Origin: CBDIBC01 sp965276635
GTDB lineage: Bacteria; Actinomycetota; Acidimicrobiia; Acidimicrobiales; Palsa-688
Assembly: GCA_965276635.1 (NCBI GenBank)
Contig: CBDIBC010000004.1
Coordinates: 434,001-498,000, forward strand
Direction: 5' to 3'
DNA length: 64,000 nucleotides
The position numbers and the translations under genes were made by a program. Positions 8,278 to 18,116 of the stretch are shown one piece after another. Within the stretch, counting starts at the first letter, position 1. Each line of letters begins with the position of its first letter. The notes under the pieces are model-generated. The model worked only from the letters and a program-made list of their open reading frames with translations. It did no database searches and was not told the DNA's origin.

Positions 8278-9969
8278 GTGCCGGATATGGATATCTCACT
8301 CGAAGAGGCCGTTCGTCGCCACGTGCAGCCCGGCGACGCGATCCATGTGGTGACCAACCATTCGCGCTGGACCGCGCTGGCTCGCCAGGTGGCTCGGCAG
8401 TGGTGGGAGCGTGACCCGGCGTTCACGCTGGTGATGCTCAGCCTCTCCAGCTTGGGGACCTTGTTCTTCCGTGGCGGCCTGGTGCGCAAGGTCGTCACCG
8501 GGTACTCCGGCGACGTGTTCCCGAACTTCACGCCCAACGCCTGGTTCGGCGACGCCTACCTGAGCGGCCGCGTCGAGGTGGAGCACTGGTCGTTCCTGAC
8601 GTTCCTCCAGCGCCTCCAGGCGGCAGCCCAGGGCCTCCCGGCGGTCACCACCGCGTCGCTCCAGGGGTCCTCCATGGCGGACAACCCCGGGTTCGAGGTC
8701 GTCGACTCGCCGTTCGGCGGGACCGTGGGGCTGCTGGCCGCCTACGCCCCCGATGTCGCCCTGCTGCACGCGCCCATGGCCGATCGGGACGGCAACGTGG
8801 TGCTCAGCCCACCGCTGCTCGAAGGGGTATGGGGCGCCCTGGCGGCACGCCGCGGCGCCGTCGTGAGCGTCGAGCGCATCGTGGACGACATCCGGCCGTG
8901 GTCGCATCTCACCGCCATCCCCGCCCACCGGGTGCTGGCGGTGACCGAGGCGCCCCTCGGTGCCCATCCCGGTGGCCTCTACGTCCCCCACCTGCCGGTC
9001 GATGCCTACGGCGAGGACCTGGAGTTCTGGGAGGAGACCCGCACGGCCAGCCGGTCCGCCGACTTCGATGCCTGGATCGAGCGGTGGGTCCTGGCCCCGG
9101 CCACCCAGGAGGAGTACGTGGCGCGCCTGGGTCCGGAGCGGATCGCCGGCCTGCGCCGGCGGGCCGACCCCGAGTCGTGGCGAGACGACGAGGCGGCCTG
9201 GCCACCGGACCTGGCCGCGCCCGTCGGGGCGTGGGAGCGAGCCACCGTGCTCGGGGCCCGCTACGTCGCCGATCGGGTCGTCGATGCCGGGATGGACGCG
9301 GTGCTGGCCGGGGCCGGGGTGGCCAACCTGGCGGCATGGCTGGCTGTCGGCACGGCCCGTCGACGAGGAGCCAGGGTGGTTCTCACCGCCGAGCTGGGAC
9401 TGTGGGGCTACGAGCCGACCCCCGCCGATCCGTTCGTGTTCAACCACCGCAGCTTCCCGACCGCGACCATGGTCTCCGACAGCGCCACCATCCTCGGCAC
9501 CTTCACCGGTGGATCGGGCACACGGCTGCTCGGCTGCCTGGGGGCCGCCCAGATCGACCGGTCCGGGAACATCAACTCCACGGTGATCCCCGATCGCGCC
9601 TTCCTCGTCGGCTCCGGCGGCGGCAACGACGTCGCCACCAGCGCCGACGAGGTCGTGGTGGTGGCCACCCTGGCGCCCCGGCGCACTGTCGAGGTGGTGC
9701 CCTACGTGACGTCGCCGGGGAAGCGGGTGCGGGCATTGGTGACCGACCTCGGGACGTTCGAGAAGCGCGACGGGATGTTCGTGCTCACCGCCGTCGCCGA
9801 CGGGCCCGAGACGGTCGCGGCGCGCGTCGAGCGCATCCGGGCCACCTGCGGCTGGGCGCTCGACGTCGCCGACCAGGTGGCGTCGCTCGACCCGCCGGCC
9901 CCGGCCGAGATCGAGCAGCTGCGCCGCTGGGATCCCCGCCAGCGGTTCCTGCGGCCCGACCCCACCTGA
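8278..9969 (+). CDS. class I-type CoA transferase, alpha and beta domains fused
   Basis: A 563-residue protein with two CoA-transferase folds in one chain. The first half (about residues 1-230) resembles the alpha subunit of glutaconate CoA-transferase/IpdA proteins (SLEEAVRRHVQPGDAIH, HAPMADRDGNVVLSPP). The second half (about 320-540) resembles the beta/IpdB partner (AELGLWGYEP, GAAQIDRSGNINSTVIPD, GGGNDVATSA). In IpdAB the two subunits are separate and open a steroid ring; whether this fused form transfers CoA or hydrolyses a ring is not decidable here. Alternative GTG start at 8254. Confidence 0.8.
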   Translation: MPDMDISLEEAVRRHVQPGDAIHVVTNHSRWTALARQVARQWWERDPAFTLVMLSLSSLGTLFFRGGLVRKVVTGYSGDVFPNFTPNAWFGDAYLSGRVEVEHWSFLTFLQRLQAAAQGLPAVTTASLQGSSMADNPGFEVVDSPFGGTVGLLAAYAPDVALLHAPMADRDGNVVLSPPLLEGVWGALAARRGAVVSVERIVDDIRPWSHLTAIPAHRVLAVTEAPLGAHPGGLYVPHLPVDAYGEDLEFWEETRTASRSADFDAWIERWVLAPATQEEYVARLGPERIAGLRRRADPESWRDDEAAWPPDLAAPVGAWERATVLGARYVADRVVDAGMDAVLAGAGVANLAAWLAVGTARRRGARVVLTAELGLWGYEPTPADPFVFNHRSFPTATMVSDSATILGTFTGGSGTRLLGCLGAAQIDRSGNINSTVIPDRAFLVGSGGGNDVATSADEVVVVATLAPRRTVEVVPYVTSPGKRVRALVTDLGTFEKRDGMFVLTAVADGPETVAARVERIRATCGWALDVADQVASLDPPAPAEIEQLRRWDPRQRFLRPDPT

Positions 9970-10031
9970 GCGCCGTCGCCTCGCCGGTCGTTCGGGGGTG
10001 AGCGCGACGCGGCTGCGGCGGCGCGCTGCTC

Positions 10032-10166
10032 GCGTTTGGGCGGGGTTCGGTGCGCTCTTGGCGGGGCGGTATGGAGGTTCGGCGCAGTGTTGGTCGCCGG
10101 GGACCCAAAACTGCGCCCGACCTCGGCGCATGGCGTCGGCGCCCGGCCAAAACTGCGCCAGACCTC
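10032..10166. repeat. cluster of four 20-bp interspersed repeats, mixed orientation
   Basis: This 294-base gap (9970-10263) contains no convincing gene. CCAAAACTGCGCCcGACCTC occurs at 10105-10124 and, with one change, at 10147-10166; inverted, related copies lie at 10074-10093 and 10032-10051 (15 of 20 bases shared between these two). The mixed orientation suggests a small palindromic element or decayed repeat family. Confidence 0.65.
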
Positions 10167-10263
10167 TGGGCCGATCTCGCCGTTGCGCCAACCCCGCTGC
10201 AGCCGCAAGGGGACCCCCGGCCGCATGCGACGCCGGCGCGGGGACGCCGGCCGGGGGAGCCCG

Positions 10264-11334
10264 TCAGAAGATGCCGGTGCCGGCGACGACCCGGCTGCGC
10301 AGCAGTCCAGCCAGGCGGTCGCGATGGTAGGCGGCCGGCCCGTAGCTGACCTGGTCGAGCTGGGCCCGCTTGAGGTAGAGGTGCAGGTCGTGCTCCCAGG
10401 TGAAGCCGATGCCGCCGTGCACCTGGAGCCCCGACGCCATCACCCGCTTGCTGGCCTCGCACCCCCAGATCTTGGCGCTGGACGCGGCGGTCGAACGGTC
10501 GGCATCGCCGGCGGCGATGCACCAGGCCGCGTACCAGGTCGTCGACCGCATGCCCTCCACGTCGACGACCATGTCGGCGCAGCGATGCTTGATGGCCTGG
10601 AACGAGCCGATGGGCTGGCCGAACTGCACCCGCTCCTTGGCGTAGGCGGCGCTCATCTCCAGCACCCGGCTGGCCCCGCCGAGCATCTCGCCGGCGGCGC
10701 CCACCACCGCCCGATCGAGCAGGGCGGCCGCCTCGTCAGGGCCACCGACGGCGACCGCCGCGGTGTCGTCGAGCGTCAGCCAGGCCAGGCTGCGGGTGCC
10801 GTCCATGGCCGGCTGCGGCGCCGGTCGGCCGGTGGCCGCCAGGTCGACGGCGAACAACGCCTCGGGCGTCCACACCACGGCCACGTCGGCGGCGTCGGCG
10901 GCCACGGTCGGATCCAGCTGAGCGGTCAGGCGGGCGGCGTCGTCGCCGGCGGAGGCGACGGCGACGGCATCGGGGCGGGAGCTCCAGGCCACGCAGCCGA
11001 CGATCTCGCCGGCGGCCAGGCGCGGCCCCCACGCCGTGTCGGCCAGGGCAGAAGCCGCCAACAGCGAAGGCAGCAGCGGTGCCGGCGCCACCTTCCGACC
11101 CACCTCCTCGAGCAGGACCACCGCCTCCACCCACGACAGCCCGAGGCCGCCACGCTCGGGTGTGGTGGCGACGCCGAGCCAGCCCTGCTCGACCATGGCT
11201 GCCCACAGGGCGCGGTCCCAGGGATCCCCCGATGCCAGGTGGGCGCGAACCTGTGCCGGCTCGGCGTAGCCGTCGAGGAGGTCCCGGGCGGCATCGCGCA
11301 GGGCGACCTGGTCATCGGAGAGATCGAACTCCAT
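10264..11334 (-). CDS. acyl-CoA dehydrogenase, probable non-catalytic partner subunit
   Basis: A 356-residue acyl-CoA dehydrogenase-fold protein (FDLSDDQVALRDAARDLL at the start, GLQVHGGIGFTWEHDLHLYL near the end). The C-terminal EGT-type catalytic Glu motif and the usual FAD-site residues of the middle domain are not seen, as in the partner subunits of heteromeric actinobacterial FadE complexes. It is transcribed divergently from a second dehydrogenase only 69 bases away, so the two likely form an alpha2beta2 enzyme, an inference from known FadE26-FadE27 type pairs. The ATG lies eight bases after TATCGT. Confidence 0.85.
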   Translation of the reverse strand: MEFDLSDDQVALRDAARDLLDGYAEPAQVRAHLASGDPWDRALWAAMVEQGWLGVATTPERGGLGLSWVEAVVLLEEVGRKVAPAPLLPSLLAASALADTAWGPRLAAGEIVGCVAWSSRPDAVAVASAGDDAARLTAQLDPTVAADAADVAVVWTPEALFAVDLAATGRPAPQPAMDGTRSLAWLTLDDTAAVAVGGPDEAAALLDRAVVGAAGEMLGGASRVLEMSAAYAKERVQFGQPIGSFQAIKHRCADMVVDVEGMRSTTWYAAWCIAAGDADRSTAASSAKIWGCEASKRVMASGLQVHGGIGFTWEHDLHLYLKRAQLDQVSYGPAAYHRDRLAGLLRSRVVAGTGIF

Positions 11335-11342
11335 GGGCGGCG

Positions 11343-11348
11343 ACGATA
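11343..11348 (-). promoter_or_regulatory. -10 element (TATCGT) for the acyl-CoA dehydrogenase at 11334
   Basis: On the minus strand TATCGT ends eight bases before the ATG, without a ribosome-binding site, suggesting a leaderless transcript. Confidence 0.5.
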
Positions 11349-11390
11349 ACCGAGCGACAGCAGCGCGAGAGCGCCGACCTCCCCGTTCGA

Positions 11391-11396
11391 TACGAT
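11391..11396 (+). promoter_or_regulatory. -10 element (TACGAT) for the acyl-CoA dehydrogenase at 11404
   Basis: TACGAT is followed by seven bases and the GTG at 11404. It faces the divergent promoter 40 bases away. Confidence 0.5.
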
Positions 11397-11403
11397 TCCT
11401 GGA

Positions 11404-12588
11404 GTGGATCTCACGCCGTCGCCCGAGCAGGTGCAGCTGCAGAAGGAGATCCGGGCCTGGCTGGGGGAGCACCCACCCCCCAGGGGCGCCGACGGTGCGC
11501 CGGTCCACTACGAGGACCTGGCCGACGAGGTGGTGGCGCTTCGCGCCTGGCAGGCGGCCCTCAGCCAGGACCGCTGGGTTGGCGTGGCGTGGCCGGAGGC
11601 CTTCGGGGGTCGCGGGGCCGGGCCGGCCGAGCACTATCTGGTGACGGAGGAGCTCGCCCGCGCTGCGGCGCCCGAGATGGTCGGTCGCATCGGCATAAAC
11701 CTGGTGGGCCCGACCCTGCTGGCCCACGGCACCGACGAGCAGAAGCAGCGCTGGCTCTCGCGGATCCTCGGCGCCGACGACCTGTGGTGCCAGCTCTTCA
11801 GCGAGCCGGGCGCCGGGAGCGATCTGGCCTCCCTGTCGACCCGAGCGGAGAAGGTGAACGGTGGCTGGCGGGTGAACGGGCAGAAGGTGTGGACCTCCTA
11901 CGCTCAGTTCGCCGACTGGGGCCTGTGCCTGGCCCGCTCCGACCGGGACGCACCGAAGCGCAAGGGGATCACCGCGCTGGTGATCGACATGCACGGCGAG
12001 GGCGTCGAAGTCCGCCCGTTGGTGCAGCTCACCGGTGAGGCCGAGTTCAACGAGGTCTTCCTCAACGACGTGTTCGTGCCCGACGACGCCCAGATCGGCC
12101 CGACCGACGAGGGCTGGCGGGTGGCGAACTCGACCCTGTCGCACGAGCGGGGGACGAACCCCCGCCAGCTGGTGATCCACATCCAGCTGCTGGAGTCGCT
12201 GCTGCGCACGGCCCTCGACCACGGCGCCTTCGAGGATCGGCTGCTGCGCCGCCGGCTGGCCGACGCCTACGTGGAGGTGCGGCTGTTCCAGCTGCACAAC
12301 ATGCGGACGGTCAGCCGGCTAGCCCGGGGCGAGCAGCCTGGGCCGGAGGGCTCGGCGCTGAAGCTGTACTGGAGCGAGATGTCGAAGCGGTTGCACGACA
12401 CCGCGATGGCTGTCATCGGCCCGGCGTCACCGCTGTGGCGGGGCGCCGACGACCTTCCCGGTTCGGGGCTGTGGGAGCGGTCCTGGTTGTACTACCAGGC
12501 GTCGTCGATCTGGGCGGGCACCAACGAGATCCAGCGCAACATCATCGGCGAACGCGTGCTCGGCCTGCCTCGCGCCGCAGAACGCTGA
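11404..12588 (+). CDS. acyl-CoA dehydrogenase, catalytic subunit type
   Basis: A 394-residue FAD-dependent dehydrogenase with the middle-domain motif LFSEPGAGSDLASL, the NGQKVWTSYAQFADWG strand and the C-terminal AGTNEIQRNIIGERVLGLPR. The usual EGT Glu is Ala (AGT), but an ER pair in LSHERG (Glu248) lies where isovaleryl-CoA and some FadE dehydrogenases keep their catalytic base. The GTG start is set by a leaderless -10 hexamer. It is divergent from a partner-type subunit and convergent with an SDR. Confidence 0.9.
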   Translation: MDLTPSPEQVQLQKEIRAWLGEHPPPRGADGAPVHYEDLADEVVALRAWQAALSQDRWVGVAWPEAFGGRGAGPAEHYLVTEELARAAAPEMVGRIGINLVGPTLLAHGTDEQKQRWLSRILGADDLWCQLFSEPGAGSDLASLSTRAEKVNGGWRVNGQKVWTSYAQFADWGLCLARSDRDAPKRKGITALVIDMHGEGVEVRPLVQLTGEAEFNEVFLNDVFVPDDAQIGPTDEGWRVANSTLSHERGTNPRQLVIHIQLLESLLRTALDHGAFEDRLLRRRLADAYVEVRLFQLHNMRTVSRLARGEQPGPEGSALKLYWSEMSKRLHDTAMAVIGPASPLWRGADDLPGSGLWERSWLYYQASSIWAGTNEIQRNIIGERVLGLPRAAER

Positions 12589-12603
12589 GGCGCAGGCAGT
12601 CGG

Positions 12604-13506
12604 TCAGGGAGCCTTGCGGGCGCTGTCCTGGGTGAGCCCCTTCGGCATCACCATGCCTACCGTCTGGAGGTGCTGGCCGAGCATGCCGTCGAAGTTGGCT
12701 GCCACCGCGTCGGCGTCCCACCCGCCGTCACGGTGCATCCAGGCGATCTGCTTGGGGTGCTGGAAGAGGGTGTAGGCGAAGTCCGTGCGCCCAAACACCT
12801 GGCCGTTCACATGGCTGGCGGCGTCGCTGGCGAGGAACACGACGAGCGGCGCGTTCATGGCCGGGTCCAGCTGGGGGGGGACCTCCTCGTCGCCGGCGGT
12901 GAGGCTGGCCGTCATGCGCGTAGCGCCGGCCGGAGCCAATGCGTTCACGGTGACGTGGGAGCGGGCTAGCTCCAGGGCCCACACGAAGGTCATGCCCATG
13001 ATCCCGGCCTTGGCCGCGGCGTAGTTGGTCTGGCCGAAGTTCCCGCGCAGCCCAGCGGAGGACGTGATGTTGATGATCCGCCCCCCTCCCGCCGCCACCA
13101 TCACCGGTGCGGCGTGGCGGGTGCAGTTGAACGCGCCCTTCAGATGGGTGGCGATGACGGCGTCGAAGTCGTCCTCGGCCATCTTCACCAGCGTCCGGTC
13201 CCGAACGATGCCGGCGTTGTTCACCAGGATGTCCAGCCGACCGAACACCTCGGTGGCCTTCTCCACGATGCGGCCGGCGCCGTCGAAGTCCGACACGGAG
13301 TCGTGGGCGGGCACGGCGCGACCGCCGAACGCTTCGATCTCGGCGCAGACCGCAGAGGCGGGATCGTCGCCGGTGTCGTCACCACGTAGGCCGACGCCGA
13401 TGTCGTTGACGACCACGCTGGCGCCGGCGTGAGCCAGCGCCAGGGCGAACTCGCGTCCGATGCCCCGGCCTGCGCCGGTGACGATGGCAACCTTGTCCTG
13501 GAGCAA
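12604..13506 (-). CDS. short-chain dehydrogenase/reductase (3-hydroxyacyl-CoA dehydrogenase-like)
   Basis: A 300-residue SDR: VTGAGRGIGREFALALA for the nucleotide, LVNNAGIVRD in strand 4 and catalytic ITSSAG plus YAAAKAG. The long form with VNDIGVGLRGDD resembles the hydroxyacyl-CoA dehydrogenase domain of peroxisomal multifunctional enzymes. An extra C-terminal stretch of about 60 residues follows the usual SDR core. The start is TTG at 13506, eight bases after GGAGGG; the open frame upstream overlaps the divergent dehydrogenase gene and is not believed. Confidence 0.85.
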   Translation of the reverse strand: MLQDKVAIVTGAGRGIGREFALALAHAGASVVVNDIGVGLRGDDTGDDPASAVCAEIEAFGGRAVPAHDSVSDFDGAGRIVEKATEVFGRLDILVNNAGIVRDRTLVKMAEDDFDAVIATHLKGAFNCTRHAAPVMVAAGGGRIINITSSAGLRGNFGQTNYAAAKAGIMGMTFVWALELARSHVTVNALAPAGATRMTASLTAGDEEVPPQLDPAMNAPLVVFLASDAASHVNGQVFGRTDFAYTLFQHPKQIAWMHRDGGWDADAVAANFDGMLGQHLQTVGMVMPKGLTQDSARKAP

Positions 13507-13540
13507 ATCCGCTTCCCTCCCGTGGGCCGAGCGGCGAAGA

Positions 13541-13546
13541 TACCAT
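13541..13546 (+). promoter_or_regulatory. -10 element (TACCAT) for the acyl-CoA dehydrogenase at 13553
   Basis: TACCAT is followed by six bases and the ATG at 13553; no Shine-Dalgarno is present, so a leaderless transcript is likely. Confidence 0.5.
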
Positions 13547-13552
13547 GAGCGA

Positions 13553-14776
<1,224 letters not shown>

Positions 14777-14777
14777 G

Positions 14778-15542
14778 ATGGAACTCTCGGATCGCACCGC
14801 CGTCGTCACTGGCGGGGCCTCGGGCATCGGCGCCGCCACCGCCGACCTGCTCGCCAAGGCCGGCGCCCATGTCGTCACCTGGGACCTGGCCGGCGGCCCT
14901 GACGTGGTCTGCGACGTCACCGACCCGGCCGCAGTCGACGCGGCCATGGCCTCCACCGTCGAGCGCCACCGGACGCCCACGATCATGGTGGCGTGCGCCG
15001 GCATCGGCCGGTCTGGCCCGCTCGCCGACGTGACCGTCGAGGCGTTCGACCAGGTCATGGACGTGAACCTCAAGGGGGCGTGGCTCTGTCTGCGCGCCGC
15101 ACACGCCGCCATGCGGCAGGGCGGGAACGGCGGCGCCATCGTGACGATCACCAGTGTCAGCGCTCGCCTGGTGGACCGCGGCATGGGCCCCTACTGCGCG
15201 TCGAAGGCGGCGCTGGAGATGCTGACCAGGGTGGCCGCCCACGAGTGGGCGGTCGACGGCATCCGGGTCAACGCCGTGGGCCCGGGAGTGACCCAGACCC
15301 CGATGCTCGGGCGGGCACCGGAGACGGGCATGACCGACGAGGTGGTGGGCCGCACGCCGCTGGGGCGACTCGGCGAGGCGGTGGACGTGGCCCAGGCCGT
15401 GCTGGCCCTGCTCACGCTCGACTGGGTGACCGGCCAGGTGCTGATGGCCGACGGCGGCCTCAGCCTGCAGAGCCCCATCGACATGTACGGCGCGGCCATG
15501 CGTATGGCCGCCGGCCGGGAGGAGCGTCATGCAGCGCCATGA
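14778..15542 (+). CDS. short-chain dehydrogenase/reductase (SDR)
   Basis: A 254-residue classical SDR: VVTGGASGIGAATADLLA at the N-terminus, an altered strand-4 motif (ACAGIG), catalytic Ser in ITSVSARL and YCASKAALEML. AAGGGAG precedes the ATG and the gene starts one base after the dehydrogenase stop. It probably oxidises the hydroxyl product of the same pathway. Its 3' end overlaps the next gene by 14 bases. Confidence 0.9.
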   Translation: MELSDRTAVVTGGASGIGAATADLLAKAGAHVVTWDLAGGPDVVCDVTDPAAVDAAMASTVERHRTPTIMVACAGIGRSGPLADVTVEAFDQVMDVNLKGAWLCLRAAHAAMRQGGNGGAIVTITSVSARLVDRGMGPYCASKAALEMLTRVAAHEWAVDGIRVNAVGPGVTQTPMLGRAPETGMTDEVVGRTPLGRLGEAVDVAQAVLALLTLDWVTGQVLMADGGLSLQSPIDMYGAAMRMAAGREERHAAP

Positions 15543-16077
15543 ATCGCGGTTCGTCGTCGACGCTCCACCCGACCGGGTGTGGCGGACGATGCATCCCCGC
15601 CCGGCGGCGGGCGCCCCGAGCCCGCGGGTCATCGAGTACCAGCACGGGCGCATCGAGATCCTCCACGAGGGCGACGAGGCCGGCCAGGGACTGGTGCGCA
15701 TCTGTGAGTTCCGGGTGCCGCGCCTTCTCGGGACCGGCGGCCGGGCCCGATCGTGGGAGGTGGTCAGCGAAGCCCGCCAGAACGAGATCTCCCACTACAC
15801 GGCGGTATCCAAGCCCCTGTGGTCGCGGGCCGAGGGCTGGCACACCCTGGAGGACCTCGGCGACGGCCGTACGTTGCTCACCTTCGTGGAGACCTACCAC
15901 GCCTTCAACCGGGTCGTGCGGCGCACGCTGGAGGCGTGGGTGCACCGCTTCATCTCCCACGACAACGACGCCATGTTCGAAGCGGCCCTCCGCCAGTGCG
16001 GCACGGTGACCCGGCTGGCACCGACCGATGCGGCGCCGGCGTCAGCGCCACCCGGAGCTGTCGCTCAGGGAACGTAG
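15529..16077 (+). CDS. SRPBCC (polyketide cyclase/START-like) family protein
   Basis: A 182-residue protein beginning ESRFVVDAPPDRVWRTM, the typical first strand and helix of the START/SRPBCC lipid-binding fold, followed by alternating strands (SWEVVSEARQNEISHY, LLTFVETYH). Such proteins bind hydrophobic ligands or catalyse simple cyclisations. It has an AGGAG site and overlaps the upstream SDR, so it belongs to the same operon. Its last 13 bases overlap the end of the convergent MaoC gene. The exact ligand is unknown. Confidence 0.75.
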   Translation: MQRHESRFVVDAPPDRVWRTMHPRPAAGAPSPRVIEYQHGRIEILHEGDEAGQGLVRICEFRVPRLLGTGGRARSWEVVSEARQNEISHYTAVSKPLWSRAEGWHTLEDLGDGRTLLTFVETYHAFNRVVRRTLEAWVHRFISHDNDAMFEAALRQCGTVTRLAPTDAAPASAPPGAVAQGT

Positions 16078-16526
16078 CGGAACACCATCTCGGCCACGCA
16101 GACCGGCTTGGTGCCGCCCTCGACCTCGATGGTGATCCGCATGACGATCTGCAGCGCCGAACCGGCATCGGTGACGTCGATGACCTTCACCCCGGCGCGC
16201 AGCTGGCTGCCGACGGGCACGGGGGCGGGGAAGCGCACGGTGTTCAGCCCGTAGTTCAGGCCCAGCGTGAAGCCCTGGAACTGCACGATGTCGCGGACGA
16301 ACGACGGGATCAACGACAGGGTGAGGTACCCGTGGGCGATGGTGGAGCCGAACGGGCCGGCTTTGGCCCGCTCCACGTCCACATGGATCCACTGGTGATC
16401 GTCGGTGGCGTCGGCGAAGGTGTTCACCTGCTCCTGGGTGACGGTGCGCCACGGCCCGTACCCCAGGTCCTGGCCCTTCAGCGCCCGCAGCGCGTCGGGG
16501 CCCTCCACGATCGTCACATCGCCCAT
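16065..16526 (-). CDS. MaoC family (R)-specific enoyl-CoA hydratase-like protein
   Basis: A 153-residue single-hotdog MaoC/NodN-like protein. ATDDHQWIHVDVERA supplies the catalytic Asp-His pair, followed by PFGSTIAHGYLTLSLI. It should hydrate trans-2-enoyl-CoA. Two adjacent ATGs (16529 and 16526) follow a GGAG site; the second is taken as better spaced, and a GTG at 16550 is less likely. Tail-to-tail with the SRPBCC gene, with overlapping ends. Confidence 0.88.
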   Translation of the reverse strand: MGDVTIVEGPDALRALKGQDLGYGPWRTVTQEQVNTFADATDDHQWIHVDVERAKAGPFGSTIAHGYLTLSLIPSFVRDIVQFQGFTLGLNYGLNTVRFPAPVPVGSQLRAGVKVIDVTDAGSALQIVMRITIEVEGGTKPVCVAEMVFRYVP

Positions 16527-16581
16527 CATCAGCTCCTCGGTCGGTGGCACTCGCCGACCGCCACCGTAGTGCGATCCACCG

Positions 16582-18030
16582 TCACGGGCTCGGGTCGCGG
16601 TGATGGACCATGGCCGCGTGCAGGTCAGGGGCGGCGGCGGCCGCCCACCCCGCAGGCGGCGCGTCCCTGCCGCGGTCCACGGCGGCCAGGTCGATGCCGT
16701 AGAGCGACGCCGCGTTCCCGGCCAGAATCCGCTGCTTGATCTCGGGCGTCAGGGCCGGATAGCCGAACTGCTCTTGCATCCACGGGGGGATGGTGAACAG
16801 CCGGAAGGCGTCGATGAGGAACTGCGGTGAGCCGTACCAGGTGCTGTCCGTGCCCCACACGATGCGGTCGGGGCCGACGGCAGCAAGGAGCTTGCCGAGC
16901 ACGTGGGCCGCCTCCACCGGTCGCCGCATCATCAGGAACCACGTGCTGCCGAGCTCGGCGTACACGTTCGCCCCCGGCCCGATGCCGGCGTCGCGCAGTG
17001 AGGTCACCAGGCGGTCGACGCCCTGAGGGCTGACCGCATCGTAGGCCCCTTCCTGGCCATCGGGGTTGCGCTCGTAACCGGAGTGGTACACGACGAAGCT
17101 GATGTCCCCGTAGGCGGCGGCGGCGGGCCCGATGTCGCGCGGCGAGGCGGTGGCGACGGCAGCATCAGGCACGGGACCGCCCAAGCCCTTATGGGTGCAG
17201 ACGATCCGCGTCCCGGATCGGCGAACCTGCTCGAGGAACGGGAAGCCCACCTCCTCGTCGTCGAGGAACCAGCCGCCGGCGGGCGCGGCATTCGTGGGCG
17301 GGCCGTACAGGGTGTACACCTTCCAGGCCGAGGGGCGCAGCGCCCGGTCCCAGTCGGCCATCCGCTCCAGCTCGCCGGCGCCCAGGTTCGGGTGCACGAT
17401 GGTGTGGGTCAGCAGCCGCCCGGTGCCGGCGTAGCGCTCGGTGACATCGCGCACCGCGGCGATCTGGGCGTTCTCCAACACGTTCGAGCCGGTCTCCCCG
17501 GGCGTGGATGTGAGCAGCGCCACCGAGGTCTCGCTCGCCCCGAACACCAGCGCCGCCCATGCCGCCGCGTCGATGGCGCGTGGGTCGACCGGCCCCGACC
17601 AGCGGTCCGGGTCGACCAGGTGCAAGAAGCCCTCCAAGGCGGCGGCGTGCGGCCCTCGCCACAGCTCGGGGTCGACCAGGTGGGTCTGCAGATCGACCAC
17701 CGGTCCCGATCCGGCGAAGGTGGCGGCCGCGGCGGCCGGATCCACGGTGGCGTCCTCGGCCACGGTGAAGAAGCCCCCGCCGTGGACCGCGTCGAGGGCA
17801 CGCAGGGCGGCGGCGGTGGCCCGCCTGTCGTGGACGAAGCTGTCGAGCGGCCGGCCGGCTGTGGCCGCCAGCCCGGGTAGGGCGACGTCCACCCTGGCCG
17901 CCGCCGCCTGCTGACGGGCGTTCAGCGGTGGGGCGGTGACCTCGTCGGTGCCGAGCGGGGACAGGACGGGCGGGCGCAGTGGCGCAGCTGTTGCCTTCGG
18001 CGGATGTGACGGCCCAGCCCCGCTGCGCAT
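16582..18030 (-). CDS. amidohydrolase-2 family protein, long form
   Basis: A 482-residue relative of metal-dependent amidohydrolases. VVDLQTHLVDPELW offers an early Asp/His pair, THTIVHPNLG and IVCTHKGLGG lie at barrel strand ends, and RIVWGTDSTWYGSPQF carries the conserved late Asp. The N-terminal 120 residues are Ala/Pro-rich and may be a targeting or linker region. The ATG lies six bases after TACTCT, suggesting a leaderless transcript. Divergent from a D-aminoacylase gene. The substrate is unknown; a decarboxylase or lactonase role is possible. Confidence 0.75.
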   Translation of the reverse strand: MRSGAGPSHPPKATAAPLRPPVLSPLGTDEVTAPPLNARQQAAAARVDVALPGLAATAGRPLDSFVHDRRATAAALRALDAVHGGGFFTVAEDATVDPAAAAATFAGSGPVVDLQTHLVDPELWRGPHAAALEGFLHLVDPDRWSGPVDPRAIDAAAWAALVFGASETSVALLTSTPGETGSNVLENAQIAAVRDVTERYAGTGRLLTHTIVHPNLGAGELERMADWDRALRPSAWKVYTLYGPPTNAAPAGGWFLDDEEVGFPFLEQVRRSGTRIVCTHKGLGGPVPDAAVATASPRDIGPAAAAYGDISFVVYHSGYERNPDGQEGAYDAVSPQGVDRLVTSLRDAGIGPGANVYAELGSTWFLMMRRPVEAAHVLGKLLAAVGPDRIVWGTDSTWYGSPQFLIDAFRLFTIPPWMQEQFGYPALTPEIKQRILAGNAASLYGIDLAAVDRGRDAPPAGWAAAAAPDLHAAMVHHRDPSP

Positions 18031-18036
18031 GAGACA

Positions 18037-18042
18037 AGAGTA
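18037..18042 (-). promoter_or_regulatory. -10 element (TACTCT) for the amidohydrolase at 18030
   Basis: On the minus strand TACTCT ends six bases before the ATG; no ribosome-binding site is seen. Confidence 0.45.
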
Positions 18043-18116
18043 GAGTTCTCGGTACAGGAGTGCCAGTGTGCATCGGCTGGTCGATGCGCCGGCCCGAACC
18101 CCAGGGGGACTCAAGC

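Noticed and set aside
8296..10191. Long antisense open frame opposite the fused CoA transferase, and similar long frames opposite other genes (18111-19922, 20847-22319, 50077-51675)
   Set aside because: They mirror real genes in high-GC DNA, have low-complexity His/Gly/Arg/Asp compositions and show no recognisable domains or start signals.
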